Part shown: positions 30,761 to 39,786 of the stretch, in pieces
Numbering within the stretch: the first letter of the stretch is position 1
Layout of the letters: each line of letters begins with the position of its first letter
From: UBA1756 sp045222555
Lineage (GTDB): Bacteria > Bacteroidota > Bacteroidia > Bacteroidales > WCHB1-69
Direction: 5' to 3'
DNA length: 64,000 nucleotides
Assembly: GCA_045222555.1 (NCBI GenBank)
Contig: JBGUYY010000029.1
Coordinates: 281,451 to 345,450 of the forward strand
Notes under the pieces: generated by a model
What the model saw: only the letters and a program-made list of their open reading frames with translations
What the model was told of the DNA's origin: nothing
Database searches by the model: none
Position numbers and translations under genes: made by a program

Positions 30761-33700
30761 TTAATGGATAATCAGTTTCTCGCGAACCACAGCGCCATTT
30801 CGCAGCACCACCTGCAACAGGTAGGTACCCTTCGCCAATCCCATCAAATCCATATCGCCCTGCGAAGCATCCATACGCACTCTGCGCACCTGGCGGCCCA
30901 GCATGTTGTACAACACCACTTCAGCGATGTTCTCGCGGTCGCAGCGCAGCGTGACCACATCGGTGGCCGGATTCGGATAGACCGAAACTTGATAGTCGGT
31001 GTTACCATAATGCACAATGCCGACAGTGTCGTTCACCGTGATGATATGGGTGGCAGTATTGCTGCAGCCCGATACCGAATGCGTAGCTGTAACCGAGTAG
31101 GTATAGGTGCCTGACGTGTCAGGAGTAATATAGATGACCGATGATTCCTCACCCGTATTCCAAGTGAAACTGCAGTTGTTGGCCTGAGCCACCAGCATCT
31201 CCGTACCGCCGAGCTCCATCTCGTGAGCACCGATGATATTGACCGCCGGCTGTCCGTACACGAAGAGCGTCAACGTGATGGTGCTGTCGCAGCCAAGGTG
31301 CGAAGTGCGGTGGAAAGTGAACGTGCCCGAGAGTGTACCTGCCTCAAAAATAGTGTCGTTCCACACGTAGGGCAGATCGTTTTCGCAGATGCGCAGTAAT
31401 TCACTCTGCGCGTAGGTCTGGTTGACCGTCAGATGCAGCGTCCATACGCTGTCGCAGCCGTGCGAAGTGGTGTGGTTGAACACATAGTCACCAGAGGTCG
31501 TGCCCAGCTGGAAGGTGCGATTTTCACGCTCATAGTAGTACGGAAGATCGCTGGAGCAAATGGTCAGACTTTCACCACCCTCAAAATAGGGATAGACTGA
31601 CAGATTCAGCACAATCACACTATCGCAACCATAAATATTGGAATAGACGAACTGATAGGTGCCTGACTGGGTGCCCTCGTCAAAAGTAGTATCTGCTTGA
31701 GCGAAATAATAAGGCAGATCGTTTTCACAAACTTGCAGGTTCACATTCTGCATGAAGGTGGGACGCACCGTCAGCACGAGGGTCACGATGCTGTCGCAGC
31801 CAGCCTCGCTCTGCAGATTGTAGGTGAAGATTTGGCTGGAAGTGCCCACTGGGAAGGTGATGTCGCGCCATGTGTAGGGCAGGTCGCTCTCGCAGATCAC
31901 CAGCGACTCATTCTCTTGGAAGATGGGGTTCACCGTAATATGGAGCGTCACAATGCTATCGCAGCCGTGGATGGTCTGGCGATGGAAGACGAAATCACCC
32001 GTAGTGGTTCCCGACAGGAACACCGTATCGCGCCACTGCATCGGGAAGCCATTCTGACAAACCTCAATGTACTCTTCCTGTGCATAGCTCGGGTGTACGA
32101 TCAAGGCCAATGTCACCGTACTATCACACCCCTGTGAAGATGTTCTTTCATACTGATAGACACCGCTTTCCGTTCCCACGGGGAAGACGATATCGCGCCA
32201 TGTGTAGGGCAGCTCATTCTGGCAGATTACCTCAGCGGTATTTTCTGCATAGACGGGAAGAATGGTGAGATGGAGCGTATGGAGGCTGTCGCAGCCGGCC
32301 ACCGTAGTGCGGCTGAAGCGGTAATCGCCGGGGTAGGTTCCCACCTCAAAGGTCGTGTCCATAGCCTCATAGCGGTACGGCAGCTCGCTGGCGCAGATGG
32401 TGACAGCATCCTCGGTGGTATAGACAGGATTGACGGTGAGGTGGAAATGCACTAAACTGTCGCATCCATACTGGTTCTGCAAATGGAAGTCACGAACCTG
32501 AGTGGAAGAACCCATGGGGAAGATTTCACCCCCATAATATACCGGAAGCTCATTCTGGCAGACCGTCATATAATCATCGGACTCAGAGAGCGGGTTGACG
32601 GTCAGGTGGAGCACCACAGTGCTGTCGCAACCCTCAACAGTAGTACGGTCGTACTGGATGTCGCCGCTTTGCGTGCCCACAGGCAGGGTAACATCACGCC
32701 ACGTGTAGGGCAGGTCACTTTCACAGATGGTCAGGTTCTCCTCCTGCTGGTACGACGGGTTGACCGTCAAGGTCAGGATGACCACACTGTCGCAGCCCAC
32801 TGCAGAGGCTCTTTCAAACAGATAGGTGCCGCCGCGGGTTCCGACCTGGAAGACGGTGTCGCGCCACGTATAGGGAAGCTGGCTCTCGCAGATGGTAAGC
32901 TGCTCCTGCTGACGGTACAGCGGATGCACCACCAGACGAAGTACCCAGATGCTGTCGCAGCCGTACTGTGTCTGTCCGGCAAAAGAATAGGTTCCTGTTG
33001 TATAAGTTCTATCAATCACTTCATCGTTCCAGATGAACGGAATGTCGCTTTCGCACACTTCTATCGTCTCGCTGCCACCGAAGCTCTGGCGGATATTCAG
33101 CGTAAGATAGACGATGCTGTCGCAGCCCTGCGAAGTCTGGCGGCGGATGACATAGGTGTCGGTGGGGGTCCCCACATGGAAGACAGTATCATAATAGGTG
33201 AACGGCAGCCTGTTGCGGCACAGATCTATGGTTTCATACCGTTCTGTGGGATGGTTCACGGTGAGGTGCAGTGTCAGCACGCTGTCGCAGCCATGGGCGC
33301 TTGTCAGGTGGCGCACCACGGTTTGCGTTTCGCTGCCTTCTTGGAAAGTAGTATCGCCAAAGGTAAACGGCAGGTCGCCAGAGCAGATGGTAGCCGAAAG
33401 TTCCTGGCTATAGGTAGGATGCACCACCAAGTGCAAGGTGGCAATACTATCGCAGCCGGCAGCATTGGTGCGAGAGTAGGTGAAGGTGCCGCTCTCGGTG
33501 CCACGCACAAAGACCTGATCGCGCCAGACGTATGGCAGCTCGCTATCGCAAATCTCTACCGTCTCCTCTGACGAAGAGGCCTCACGGATATCAAGGGTCA
33601 GTGTCACAACGCTGTCGCAACCATTCACCGTTGTCTTATTGAACACCATCACTCCACTTTGTGCGTCGGCAGCGAAGGTGGTGTCGCGCCATGTGACGGG

Positions 33701-36094
33701 GAGTTCGCCACGGCACAGGCTCAACGTCTCCTGCTCGTCGTAAGTGGGATGCACCACCAGCACGAATGTCACGATGCTGTCGCAGCCCAACGAAGTCGTG
33801 CGGGGCAGCACATATACACCGCTCCGCGTTTCCGTTCCAAAAGTGGTGTCACGCCATGTGAAGGGCAGCTCCTGCTGACAAATCTCAGCATATTCCATTT
33901 CATACTTGCTTTCGTTCACCACCAGATGCAAAGTCACGAGACTATCGCAGCCATGGATGGTGTGGCGGGTAAAGAGGAAGTCGCCGCTCTGGCTGCCGCT
34001 TTCAAAAACGGTATCGCGCCAAGTATAAGGAAGATCCTGCTGGCAGATGGTCTCATTTTCCTCCAGGTAGAATGCAGGATAGATAGTGACGGAAAGATTC
34101 ACAATACTGTCGCAACCGTCAACAGTAAGTCGGTGGAACTGATATTCTCCGTCCACGCTGCCCACCTCCAAGGTGGTATCGCGCCACACTGCCGGAAGGT
34201 CGTTCTGGCACAGTTCCAAGGTTTCGAACTGTTCCACTGAGTAATGCACAGTAAGATCCAGAATAACCACGCTATCACACTGAAATTCAGCAGCTCTGTA
34301 AAGCGTATCCACATAGACGCCTGTCTGCGCATAGGTTTTTCCGTTCCACTCCACACTGTCGCAAACGGTCATCACAGTCGTGTCGGCCACTACAAGGCAG
34401 TAAGGCGTGAAGGTGACGGGGCCGGCCAGCGGGCTGGGATTGGCGGGGTCGCACATGGCCTGCACATACAGGTCGTAGGTCTGTTGGCCAGTCAATTCAG
34501 TAAGGTAGAGGATGGTATCGTTATGGCTGATGGAAGTTCCTTCTGATGCAGGGTCGAAGCCAGCGGGGCCGTACACCACGCGCCATTCGTTCTCGATGCT
34601 TCCCGCTTTCCATGTGGCAGTAGCGGTGGTCATCATCACATCGCTCACCTGAATATCGGTAACTGTCGGGCAGGGCAGGAACTCCACGGAGAAGTTGTCG
34701 ATGACGCAACGCCAGTCCCATGAGGTGGAGGCCGAGTACCAGCGGAAAGCCAGTCGTGCGCCGTCAGGAATGTTAGTGCCGGCCAGCGAGTATTCGTGAG
34801 AGGTGGCTGTGGTGGTGGCCGAAACACTCTCCAATGCCACAAAGGTAGCGGCATCCAGCACGTTGGTCATATAACCGAAGGTCAGTTGGCTGCCGGAGAC
34901 ATTATCCATGCGGGATGAGAAGCTCACCTTCACCCCGTCGAGGTCGGAGGCGAACCACGGCACCGCCACATAGTTATCGGCAGAGAAACCCGACGCGTCG
35001 CGGGCGGTCAGCACGAGACCATTGTTGCCGCTGAAGGCATTGTAAGTACTGACGTGCGGTTGGCGGGCAGCCGCAGCTGCCGACAAAGCGGCCCAGCAGG
35101 TGGGAAGCACACCTTCCACTGCGACCCCCGTACCCGTGTAGCTCTCCATATCTTCCAAATATGGAATGGAGGCCGACTCGCACGGCATGGCGGCCAATGC
35201 AGGGGCCGACCAGTCGGAGAGAGAGTCGCCAGAACAAATAGCACGGACATACACTTGGTAGGTGGTGCTGGACGTGAGGTCCGACAAGGTGCAGCGGGGT
35301 TCTGCAACCGTCAGTGTAGTACCACTGCCATGTGCCAACCCTTGCGGCATGTATTCCACTATCCATTCACTCTCGCGCCATCCTTTCTGCCACTCAACAT
35401 GCAACTGACTGTCTGACAAAGGATTTATAGAAGTGATGGTAGGAACAAGACAGAGATCCAAAGAATCCACCGTCACAAGGTCGATGGCACAGTGGGCGCA
35501 GGTGTCAGTATTCGCCCATGAGAAAGCAAGTCGGTCGTCAGCGGTCAGTGAGACCTCGCTCAGGCTCACAAAATGTTCCACCGCATCAGTATCGCTGGGG
35601 ATGACTTGTATGGGGGTGAAATAGGAGACCAACCCCTCGCTATGCCAGTAACCCAAAGTCAGCTGGCCGAGGGTGTCGTTTTCCATTTTGGTGGTGAAGG
35701 TGATGCCCAATACATTGTAGTCGGCGGCGAAGGCAGGCAACATCACGCAGTTGGAGGTGCCGTAGATGGAGCTGTCGCCGGCGGTAAGCAGCAGGGCGTT
35801 GCTGTCGGGGGCGAAATCGGCCGACACATGCGGTGCGTAGGTGGAATCACTTCCCATAAAAACGAAATCCCAGCACTGTGGCAGGACACCGCGCACATCG
35901 GCATGGGTGGCACTATCGCCATCAAAATTGCAAGTCATGGGCACTGCTGCGGCGGGGCAATCCACACTCTGCGCCCTCATCGAAGAGAGCGAAAACAGCA
36001 GCAGCATCGCAGAAAACACGCAAAGCGAAAGCATTCTTCCGCCATTGTTCTTCTGATTCATCCATTTTACAGACCACGAAATCTTTTCTTTCAT
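30761..36094 (-). CDS. Giant T9SS-secreted surface protein with 18 two-cysteine repeats
   Basis: The protein has 1777 residues. A long signal region ends about residue 42 (LLFSLSSMRAQS). It is followed by a MAM/jelly-roll-like domain (about 45-210), a fibronectin III-like domain (about 215-298), a second jelly-roll-like domain (about 300-475) and a second fibronectin III-like domain (about 476-565). One degenerate and then 18 regular repeats of about 55 residues follow (nucleotides about 31255-34250), each with one Cys in a C-x3-LPYTWRD-like motif and one in GCDS. A PKD-like domain and a type A T9SS sorting domain (VYPNPATD, NMLGRQV, KGTYLLQV) close it. It is probably a cell-surface adhesin or fibre. 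Confidence 0.85.
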   Translation of the reverse strand: MKEKISWSVKWMNQKNNGGRMLSLCVFSAMLLLFSLSSMRAQSVDCPAAAVPMTCNFDGDSATHADVRGVLPQCWDFVFMGSDSTYAPHVSADFAPDSNALLLTAGDSSIYGTSNCVMLPAFAADYNVLGITFTTKMENDTLGQLTLGYWHSEGLVSYFTPIQVIPSDTDAVEHFVSLSEVSLTADDRLAFSWANTDTCAHCAIDLVTVDSLDLCLVPTITSINPLSDSQLHVEWQKGWRESEWIVEYMPQGLAHGSGTTLTVAEPRCTLSDLTSSTTYQVYVRAICSGDSLSDWSAPALAAMPCESASIPYLEDMESYTGTGVAVEGVLPTCWAALSAAAAARQPHVSTYNAFSGNNGLVLTARDASGFSADNYVAVPWFASDLDGVKVSFSSRMDNVSGSQLTFGYMTNVLDAATFVALESVSATTTATSHEYSLAGTNIPDGARLAFRWYSASTSWDWRCVIDNFSVEFLPCPTVTDIQVSDVMMTTATATWKAGSIENEWRVVYGPAGFDPASEGTSISHNDTILYLTELTGQQTYDLYVQAMCDPANPSPLAGPVTFTPYCLVVADTTVMTVCDSVEWNGKTYAQTGVYVDTLYRAAEFQCDSVVILDLTVHYSVEQFETLELCQNDLPAVWRDTTLEVGSVDGEYQFHRLTVDGCDSIVNLSVTIYPAFYLEENETICQQDLPYTWRDTVFESGSQSGDFLFTRHTIHGCDSLVTLHLVVNESKYEMEYAEICQQELPFTWRDTTFGTETRSGVYVLPRTTSLGCDSIVTFVLVVHPTYDEQETLSLCRGELPVTWRDTTFAADAQSGVMVFNKTTVNGCDSVVTLTLDIREASSSEETVEICDSELPYVWRDQVFVRGTESGTFTYSRTNAAGCDSIATLHLVVHPTYSQELSATICSGDLPFTFGDTTFQEGSETQTVVRHLTSAHGCDSVLTLHLTVNHPTERYETIDLCRNRLPFTYYDTVFHVGTPTDTYVIRRQTSQGCDSIVYLTLNIRQSFGGSETIEVCESDIPFIWNDEVIDRTYTTGTYSFAGQTQYGCDSIWVLRLVVHPLYRQQEQLTICESQLPYTWRDTVFQVGTRGGTYLFERASAVGCDSVVILTLTVNPSYQQEENLTICESDLPYTWRDVTLPVGTQSGDIQYDRTTVEGCDSTVVLHLTVNPLSESDDYMTVCQNELPVYYGGEIFPMGSSTQVRDFHLQNQYGCDSLVHFHLTVNPVYTTEDAVTICASELPYRYEAMDTTFEVGTYPGDYRFSRTTVAGCDSLHTLHLTILPVYAENTAEVICQNELPYTWRDIVFPVGTESGVYQYERTSSQGCDSTVTLALIVHPSYAQEEYIEVCQNGFPMQWRDTVFLSGTTTGDFVFHRQTIHGCDSIVTLHITVNPIFQENESLVICESDLPYTWRDITFPVGTSSQIFTYNLQSEAGCDSIVTLVLTVRPTFMQNVNLQVCENDLPYYFAQADTTFDEGTQSGTYQFVYSNIYGCDSVIVLNLSVYPYFEGGESLTICSSDLPYYYERENRTFQLGTTSGDYVFNHTTSHGCDSVWTLHLTVNQTYAQSELLRICENDLPYVWNDTIFEAGTLSGTFTFHRTSHLGCDSTITLTLFVYGQPAVNIIGAHEMELGGTEMLVAQANNCSFTWNTGEESSVIYITPDTSGTYTYSVTATHSVSGCSNTATHIITVNDTVGIVHYGNTDYQVSVYPNPATDVVTLRCDRENIAEVVLYNMLGRQVRRVRMDASQGDMDLMGLAKGTYLLQVVLRNGAVVREKLIIH
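31255..34250 (-). repeat. 18 tandem coding repeats of about 165 bp in the adhesin
   Basis: The unit encodes about 55 residues: polar start, C-x3-LP-x-x-W-R-D-T-x-F, a Gly-Thr turn, SG-x-Y-x-F, a GCDS motif, then a beta strand TLHLTVNP. The copies are clearly diverged at the DNA level, so this is an old array, not a recent expansion. Copies 12, 16 and 17 carry a 2-residue insertion, and copies 6, 7, 8 and 11 have lost the WRD triplet. Confidence 0.85.
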
Positions 36095-36191
36095 AATTTA
36101 TAAATTGAAGATTTTCAATAATTTAAACAATACCATCAACTTCCAGAGACCCATCTCACAAAGCCCACTTGCACAATTTCTGAAAATTGGG

Positions 36192-36200
36192 GCAAAAGTA
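36192..36200 (-). promoter_or_regulatory. -7 promoter box of the adhesin-rarA-porP unit
   Basis: TACTTTTGC on the minus strand. It predicts a leader of about 95 bases, beginning with a small hairpin (CAATTT/AAATTG, 36174-36189). Confidence 0.6.
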
Positions 36201-36257
36201 CGGATTTTTAAAGACATAACAATGATAAAAAAGTATAATTGTTTCAAGAAAAAAGTG

Positions 36258-36266
36258 TAACTTTGC
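36258..36266 (+). promoter_or_regulatory. -7 promoter box of pgi
   Basis: TAACTTTGC, 20 bp upstream of the pgi ATG. A TTG at 36239-36241 is a candidate for the -33 element. The box lies inside the longer open frame and so fixes the start downstream of it. Confidence 0.68.
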
Positions 36267-36286
36267 ACTTTCTAAAAAACGGAACC

Positions 36287-37588
36287 ATGATTCAGCTCAG
36301 ATTTGAAACGGAAGGCTGTCAGACCTTCCTCCCTGAAGTGCCCACAACGGCACAGAAACAACTGGACAACGCCTACGAACAGCTTGTCGCACGGAGCGGC
36401 GCCGGCAATGACTTTCTTGGCTGGCTGGACCTGCCCGAAGCGGCCGGCAGCAGCGAAATCGCCGACGTGAAACGGGTGGCCGAACGGCTGCGCCAGCTCT
36501 CAGAAGTGGTGGTGGTGATCGGTATCGGCGGATCGTACCTTGGCGCACGCGCCGTCATCGAAGCCCTGCAGTCGCACTTTCGCGCCCTTGACAACCCTTC
36601 CAAAGCTCCTTTGGTACTGTTCGCAGGAAACAACATCAGCGAAGATTATCTCTTTGATTTACAAAATGTTTTAGATAAAAAAGAGTACTCTCTCATTGTC
36701 ATTTCCAAATCTGGCACCACCACCGAACCTGCCATTGCCTTCCGCATCCTGAAACAGCATTGCGAGAAGAAATATGGCAAGGAGGAGGCGAAAAAACGCA
36801 TCGTGGCCATCACCGACCGGCAGCGCGGCGCCCTCAAGCAGCTCGCCACCCAAGAGGGTTACGACACCTTCGTCATCCCCGACAATGTGGGCGGCCGCTA
36901 CTCGGTGCTCACCCCTGTCGGCTTACTGCCGATTGCAGCGGCAGGCTACGACATTGATGCCTTGCTCGAAGGCGCACACCGGATGCGCGAACTGCTGATG
37001 GCCGACAAGAGCGTCGAAGGCAACCCGGCACTACACTACGCCCTCATTCGCAACATCCTATACCACAGCAACAAACGCGTGGAACTCATGGTGGCCTACG
37101 AACCGCGCCTCTTCTACCTCATCGAATGGTACAAACAGCTGTTTGGCGAGAGCGAAGGCAAAGAAAACCGCGGCATCTTCCCTGCCGGCTGCATCTTCTC
37201 CACCGACCTGCACTCGCTGGGACAGTACGTACAAGAGGGGCAGCGGATGCTCTTCGAAACCGTAATTTCAGTGGAAAAGAGTCACCACACCCTGAACATT
37301 CCTTATGACGAACAGGACATTGACGGACTGAATTATCTGAACCAGATGGATATGCAGAAAGTGAACCATGCCGCTGAAAACGGAACTCGTGCCGCCCACA
37401 TCGCCGGCGGCGTGCCCAACCTGCGCATCGTCATCCCCACCATCAACGAAAGCACCCTCGGCGAGCTCATCTTTTTCTTTGAATTTGCCTGCGCAATTGG
37501 TGGTTATCTGCTGAAAATCAACCCCTTCGACCAGCCCGGCGTGGAAGCATACAAGAAGAACATGTTTCGCCTTCTCGGCAAAAAATAA
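36287..37588 (+). CDS. pgi: Glucose-6-phosphate isomerase
   Basis: The protein has 433 residues and interconverts glucose 6-phosphate and fructose 6-phosphate. Motifs seen are VVVIGIGGSYLGARAVIEAL, VISKSGTTTEPAIAFR, DNVGGRYSVLTPVGLLPIAAAG (the PGI signature, given in pieces), and near the C-terminus a Lys in KINPFDQPGVEAYK. The size fits the short bacillary/Bacteroidota class. The frame is open for 16 codons further upstream, but that part spans the promoter. The gene stands alone between the divergent adhesin and queF. Confidence 0.95.
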   Translation: MIQLRFETEGCQTFLPEVPTTAQKQLDNAYEQLVARSGAGNDFLGWLDLPEAAGSSEIADVKRVAERLRQLSEVVVVIGIGGSYLGARAVIEALQSHFRALDNPSKAPLVLFAGNNISEDYLFDLQNVLDKKEYSLIVISKSGTTTEPAIAFRILKQHCEKKYGKEEAKKRIVAITDRQRGALKQLATQEGYDTFVIPDNVGGRYSVLTPVGLLPIAAAGYDIDALLEGAHRMRELLMADKSVEGNPALHYALIRNILYHSNKRVELMVAYEPRLFYLIEWYKQLFGESEGKENRGIFPAGCIFSTDLHSLGQYVQEGQRMLFETVISVEKSHHTLNIPYDEQDIDGLNYLNQMDMQKVNHAAENGTRAAHIAGGVPNLRIVIPTINESTLGELIFFFEFACAIGGYLLKINPFDQPGVEAYKKNMFRLLGKK

Positions 37589-37593
37589 AATTG

Positions 37594-37602
37594 TATTTTT
37601 GC
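37594..37602 (+). promoter_or_regulatory. -7 promoter box of the queFCDE operon
   Basis: TATTTTTGC ending 16 bp before the queF start. The leader can be only about 10 bases, so it cannot hold a preQ1 riboswitch. Confidence 0.68.
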
Positions 37603-37618
37603 AGCCAAATTTTCCACT

Positions 37619-38089
37619 ATGTCAAGAAGCAAAAATGAGATGGGAAATGTGTCCCATCTGGGCAACCACCAAACCCAGTACAACAGCGACTACTCCCCTG
37701 CCCTTTTAGAGGCATTCGACAACAAGCACCCCGACAACGAATACGTGGTGACGCTTGACTGTCCGGAGTTCACCTCGCTGTGCCCCGTGACCGGACAGCC
37801 CGACTTCGGCCATATCATCATACGCTACATCCCGAGAATCAAGATGGTGGAGAGCAAGAGTCTGAAACTCTACTTGGGCAGTTTCCGCAACCACGGCGAC
37901 TTCCACGAGGACTGCGTGAACATTATCATGAAAGACCTCATCGCACTGATGGATCCGCGATACATTGAGGTGACCGGCCTGTTCAATGCGAGGGGCGGCA
38001 TCGCCATACAACCCTTTGCCAATTACGGCGACGAGAGCCATCAGGAGATGGTTCGCCAACGCCAGCTGGACTACCTCAACCAACAGTAG
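37619..38089 (+). CDS. queF: NADPH-dependent 7-cyano-7-deazaguanine reductase (preQ0 reductase)
   Basis: The protein has 156 residues, the short unimodular type. It reduces the nitrile of preQ0 to the amine of preQ1 in queuosine synthesis. Catalytic Cys55 and Asp62 lie in FTSLCPVTGQPDF, and the QueF motif ESKSLKLYLGSFRNH follows. The gene opens a four-gene queuosine precursor operon, here reading in the order of last step first (queF, queC, queD, queE). Confidence 0.96.
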   Translation: MSRSKNEMGNVSHLGNHQTQYNSDYSPALLEAFDNKHPDNEYVVTLDCPEFTSLCPVTGQPDFGHIIIRYIPRIKMVESKSLKLYLGSFRNHGDFHEDCVNIIMKDLIALMDPRYIEVTGLFNARGGIAIQPFANYGDESHQEMVRQRQLDYLNQQ

Positions 38090-38094
38090 CCGCC

Positions 38095-38751
38095 ATGAGC
38101 AAAGACGCTGTCATCATCCTATCGGGCGGCATGGACTCGACCACCATGCTCTACGAATACCGCGAAGAAATTGCACTGGCCATCACCTTCGACTATGGCT
38201 CGTTGCAGAATGCCCGCGAGCGGATGTGCGCCGTCATGCATTGCCAACGCTTAGGGATTCCACACATCATCATCCCGCTCCAATTCATGCAGCAGCATTT
38301 CAAAAGCTCACTGCTGATGACTCCCGATGACATTCCTGAAGGCAATTATGACGAGGAGAACATGAAATCAACGGTGGTGCCTTTCCGCAACGGCATCATG
38401 CTGGCGGTGGCTTGCGGCATGGCGGAGAATAACGGCCTGAAGCGGGTACTGATTGCCAACCACTCCGGCGACCACGCCATCTACCCCGACTGCCGTCCCG
38501 AATTTGTGGAGGCCATGTCGGCAGCGATGCAGGCCGGAACCTACGAAAACGTCACCCTCTTCGCCCCCTACACACAGCTCAGCAAGACCGACATTGCACT
38601 GAGGGGCAAAAAGTTAGGCATCAACTACGCGGAGACCTATTCCTGCTACAAAGGCGGCGAAGTGCACTGTGGCCAATGCGGCACCTGCCGCGAGCGGCGG
38701 GAAGCCCTCCAAGCTGCCGGTATCGACGACCCAACCCCATACCAATCATAA
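38095..38751 (+). CDS. queC: 7-cyano-7-deazaguanine synthase
   Basis: The protein has 218 residues and converts 7-carboxy-7-deazaguanine to preQ0 using ATP and ammonia. The PP-loop motif IILSGGMDSTTML is at the N-terminus. The zinc-binding Cys cluster (CYKGGEVHCGQCGTC) is near the C-terminus. It starts 5 bp after queF. Confidence 0.96.
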   Translation: MSKDAVIILSGGMDSTTMLYEYREEIALAITFDYGSLQNARERMCAVMHCQRLGIPHIIIPLQFMQQHFKSSLLMTPDDIPEGNYDEENMKSTVVPFRNGIMLAVACGMAENNGLKRVLIANHSGDHAIYPDCRPEFVEAMSAAMQAGTYENVTLFAPYTQLSKTDIALRGKKLGINYAETYSCYKGGEVHCGQCGTCRERREALQAAGIDDPTPYQS

Positions 38752-38792
38752 TTTCTCCATTTTCAATTTTCCATTATCAATTCTCAATTCCA
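38752..38792 (+). repeat. Short AT-rich simple-repeat spacer between queC and queD
   Basis: Near-repeats of TTTCTCCATTTTCAATTTTC and ATTATCAATTCTCAATTCC fill the only sizeable gap in the que operon. The same word family occurs in reverse after ftsK. Confidence 0.5.
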
Positions 38793-39146
38793 ATGTATTA
38801 CGTCAGAAAAACCCTTGAAATATCCTCCTGTCACCAGCTGTACCTCGACTACGAGAGCAAGTGTGAGAACCTGCACGGCCACAACTGGAAGGTCAACGTG
38901 TATTGCCGAACTGAAAAGTTAGACAGCAATGGCATGGTATGCGATTTTACCGAAATCAAACGTCTGATACACGGAAAGATAGACCACCGTAACCTGAACG
39001 AGGTGCTGGACTTCAACCCGACGGCCGAGAACCTCGCCCGCTGGATTGTGGACACCGTACCCAACTGCTACCGTGCCGATGTGTGGGAGTCGAGAGACAA
39101 CAAGGCCTCGTACATTGCTGACGACGCACCGCAAAACTTCGACTAA
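38793..39146 (+). CDS. queD: 6-carboxy-5,6,7,8-tetrahydropterin synthase
   Basis: The protein has 117 residues from MYYVRKTLEISS. It converts dihydroneopterin triphosphate to 6-carboxytetrahydropterin. Zinc-ligand His residues lie in SSCHQLYL and LHGHNWKV; the catalytic Cys is in ESKCENLHGH. DFTEIKR and the closing ESRDNKASY are also family features. The frame is open upstream into queC, but the ATG at 38793 gives the standard length. The gene ends 1 bp before the queE start codon. Confidence 0.94.
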   Translation: MYYVRKTLEISSCHQLYLDYESKCENLHGHNWKVNVYCRTEKLDSNGMVCDFTEIKRLIHGKIDHRNLNEVLDFNPTAENLARWIVDTVPNCYRADVWESRDNKASYIADDAPQNFD

Positions 39147-39147
39147 C

Positions 39148-39738
39148 GTGTACCGCATCAACGAGATCTTTTATTCCCTGCAGGGCGAGGGCTTCCACAG
39201 CGGCATCCCCAGCGTGTTTGTGCGCTTCAGCGGCTGCAACCTACGTTGCGCTTTCTGCGACACCCAGCACCAGTCAGGGGTAGAAATGGAGGTGGAAGAG
39301 ATCATCCATTCCATCAACCAATACCCTGTTGCACAATGGATTATACTTACAGGCGGCGAACCGTCGCTGTTTATCAGCGAGGAGTTTGTGAAAGCATTGA
39401 AAGAGGCCACTGGCAAAAAAATCGCCATTGAGACCAATGGCACTCATTCCCTACCCTCCTGCCTCGACTGGGTGACGCTGTCGCCCAAAACTGGTTTCGA
39501 GGGCGGCGACCTTGTGCCCTGCGTGCTGGACCGCTGCGACGAGCTAAAGGTGGTCTATTGTCATCAGGATTTATCTCAATATCAGAATATTATAACAAAA
39601 AACCGCTTTTTACAGCCCTGTTATTCTCCTGACCCCGCACAGAATCAAGCCAACATGGAAGCATGTGTAACGGCGGTGCTGCAGCATCCGGGCTGGCGGC
39701 TGTCGGTGCAGATGCACCGTGTGATCGGCATCCGCTAA
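39148..39738 (+). CDS. queE: 7-carboxy-7-deazaguanine synthase (radical SAM), GTG start
   Basis: The protein has 196 residues. It is a radical SAM enzyme that contracts the pterin ring to 7-carboxy-7-deazaguanine. The start is taken as GTG at 39148, one base after the queD stop. It gives VYRINEIFYSLQGEG, the expected QueE N-terminus; longer versions of the frame only shadow queD. The cluster motif is GCNLRCAFCDT (C-x3-C-x2-C), followed by IILTGGEPSL and ETNGTHSLP. It completes the pathway to preQ1 with queD, queC and queF. Confidence 0.94.
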   Translation: MYRINEIFYSLQGEGFHSGIPSVFVRFSGCNLRCAFCDTQHQSGVEMEVEEIIHSINQYPVAQWIILTGGEPSLFISEEFVKALKEATGKKIAIETNGTHSLPSCLDWVTLSPKTGFEGGDLVPCVLDRCDELKVVYCHQDLSQYQNIITKNRFLQPCYSPDPAQNQANMEACVTAVLQHPGWRLSVQMHRVIGIR

Positions 39739-39786
39739 AATCAATTCCACATCTATCATTCTAACTAACTTAAAGCAAAAACGATC

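Noticed and set aside
32483..33571. A 362-codon open frame on the plus strand inside the adhesin gene
   Set aside because: It is the antisense shadow of the repeat array; its regularity follows the 165-bp repeats and it has no start context, signal or known motif.
30764..36094. Tandem repeats considered as a possible CRISPR or satellite array
   Set aside because: The repeats are coding, in frame, diverged, and lack spacers of constant length.
37590..37618. A preQ1 riboswitch before queF
   Set aside because: The predicted leader of about 10 bases is too short to hold one.
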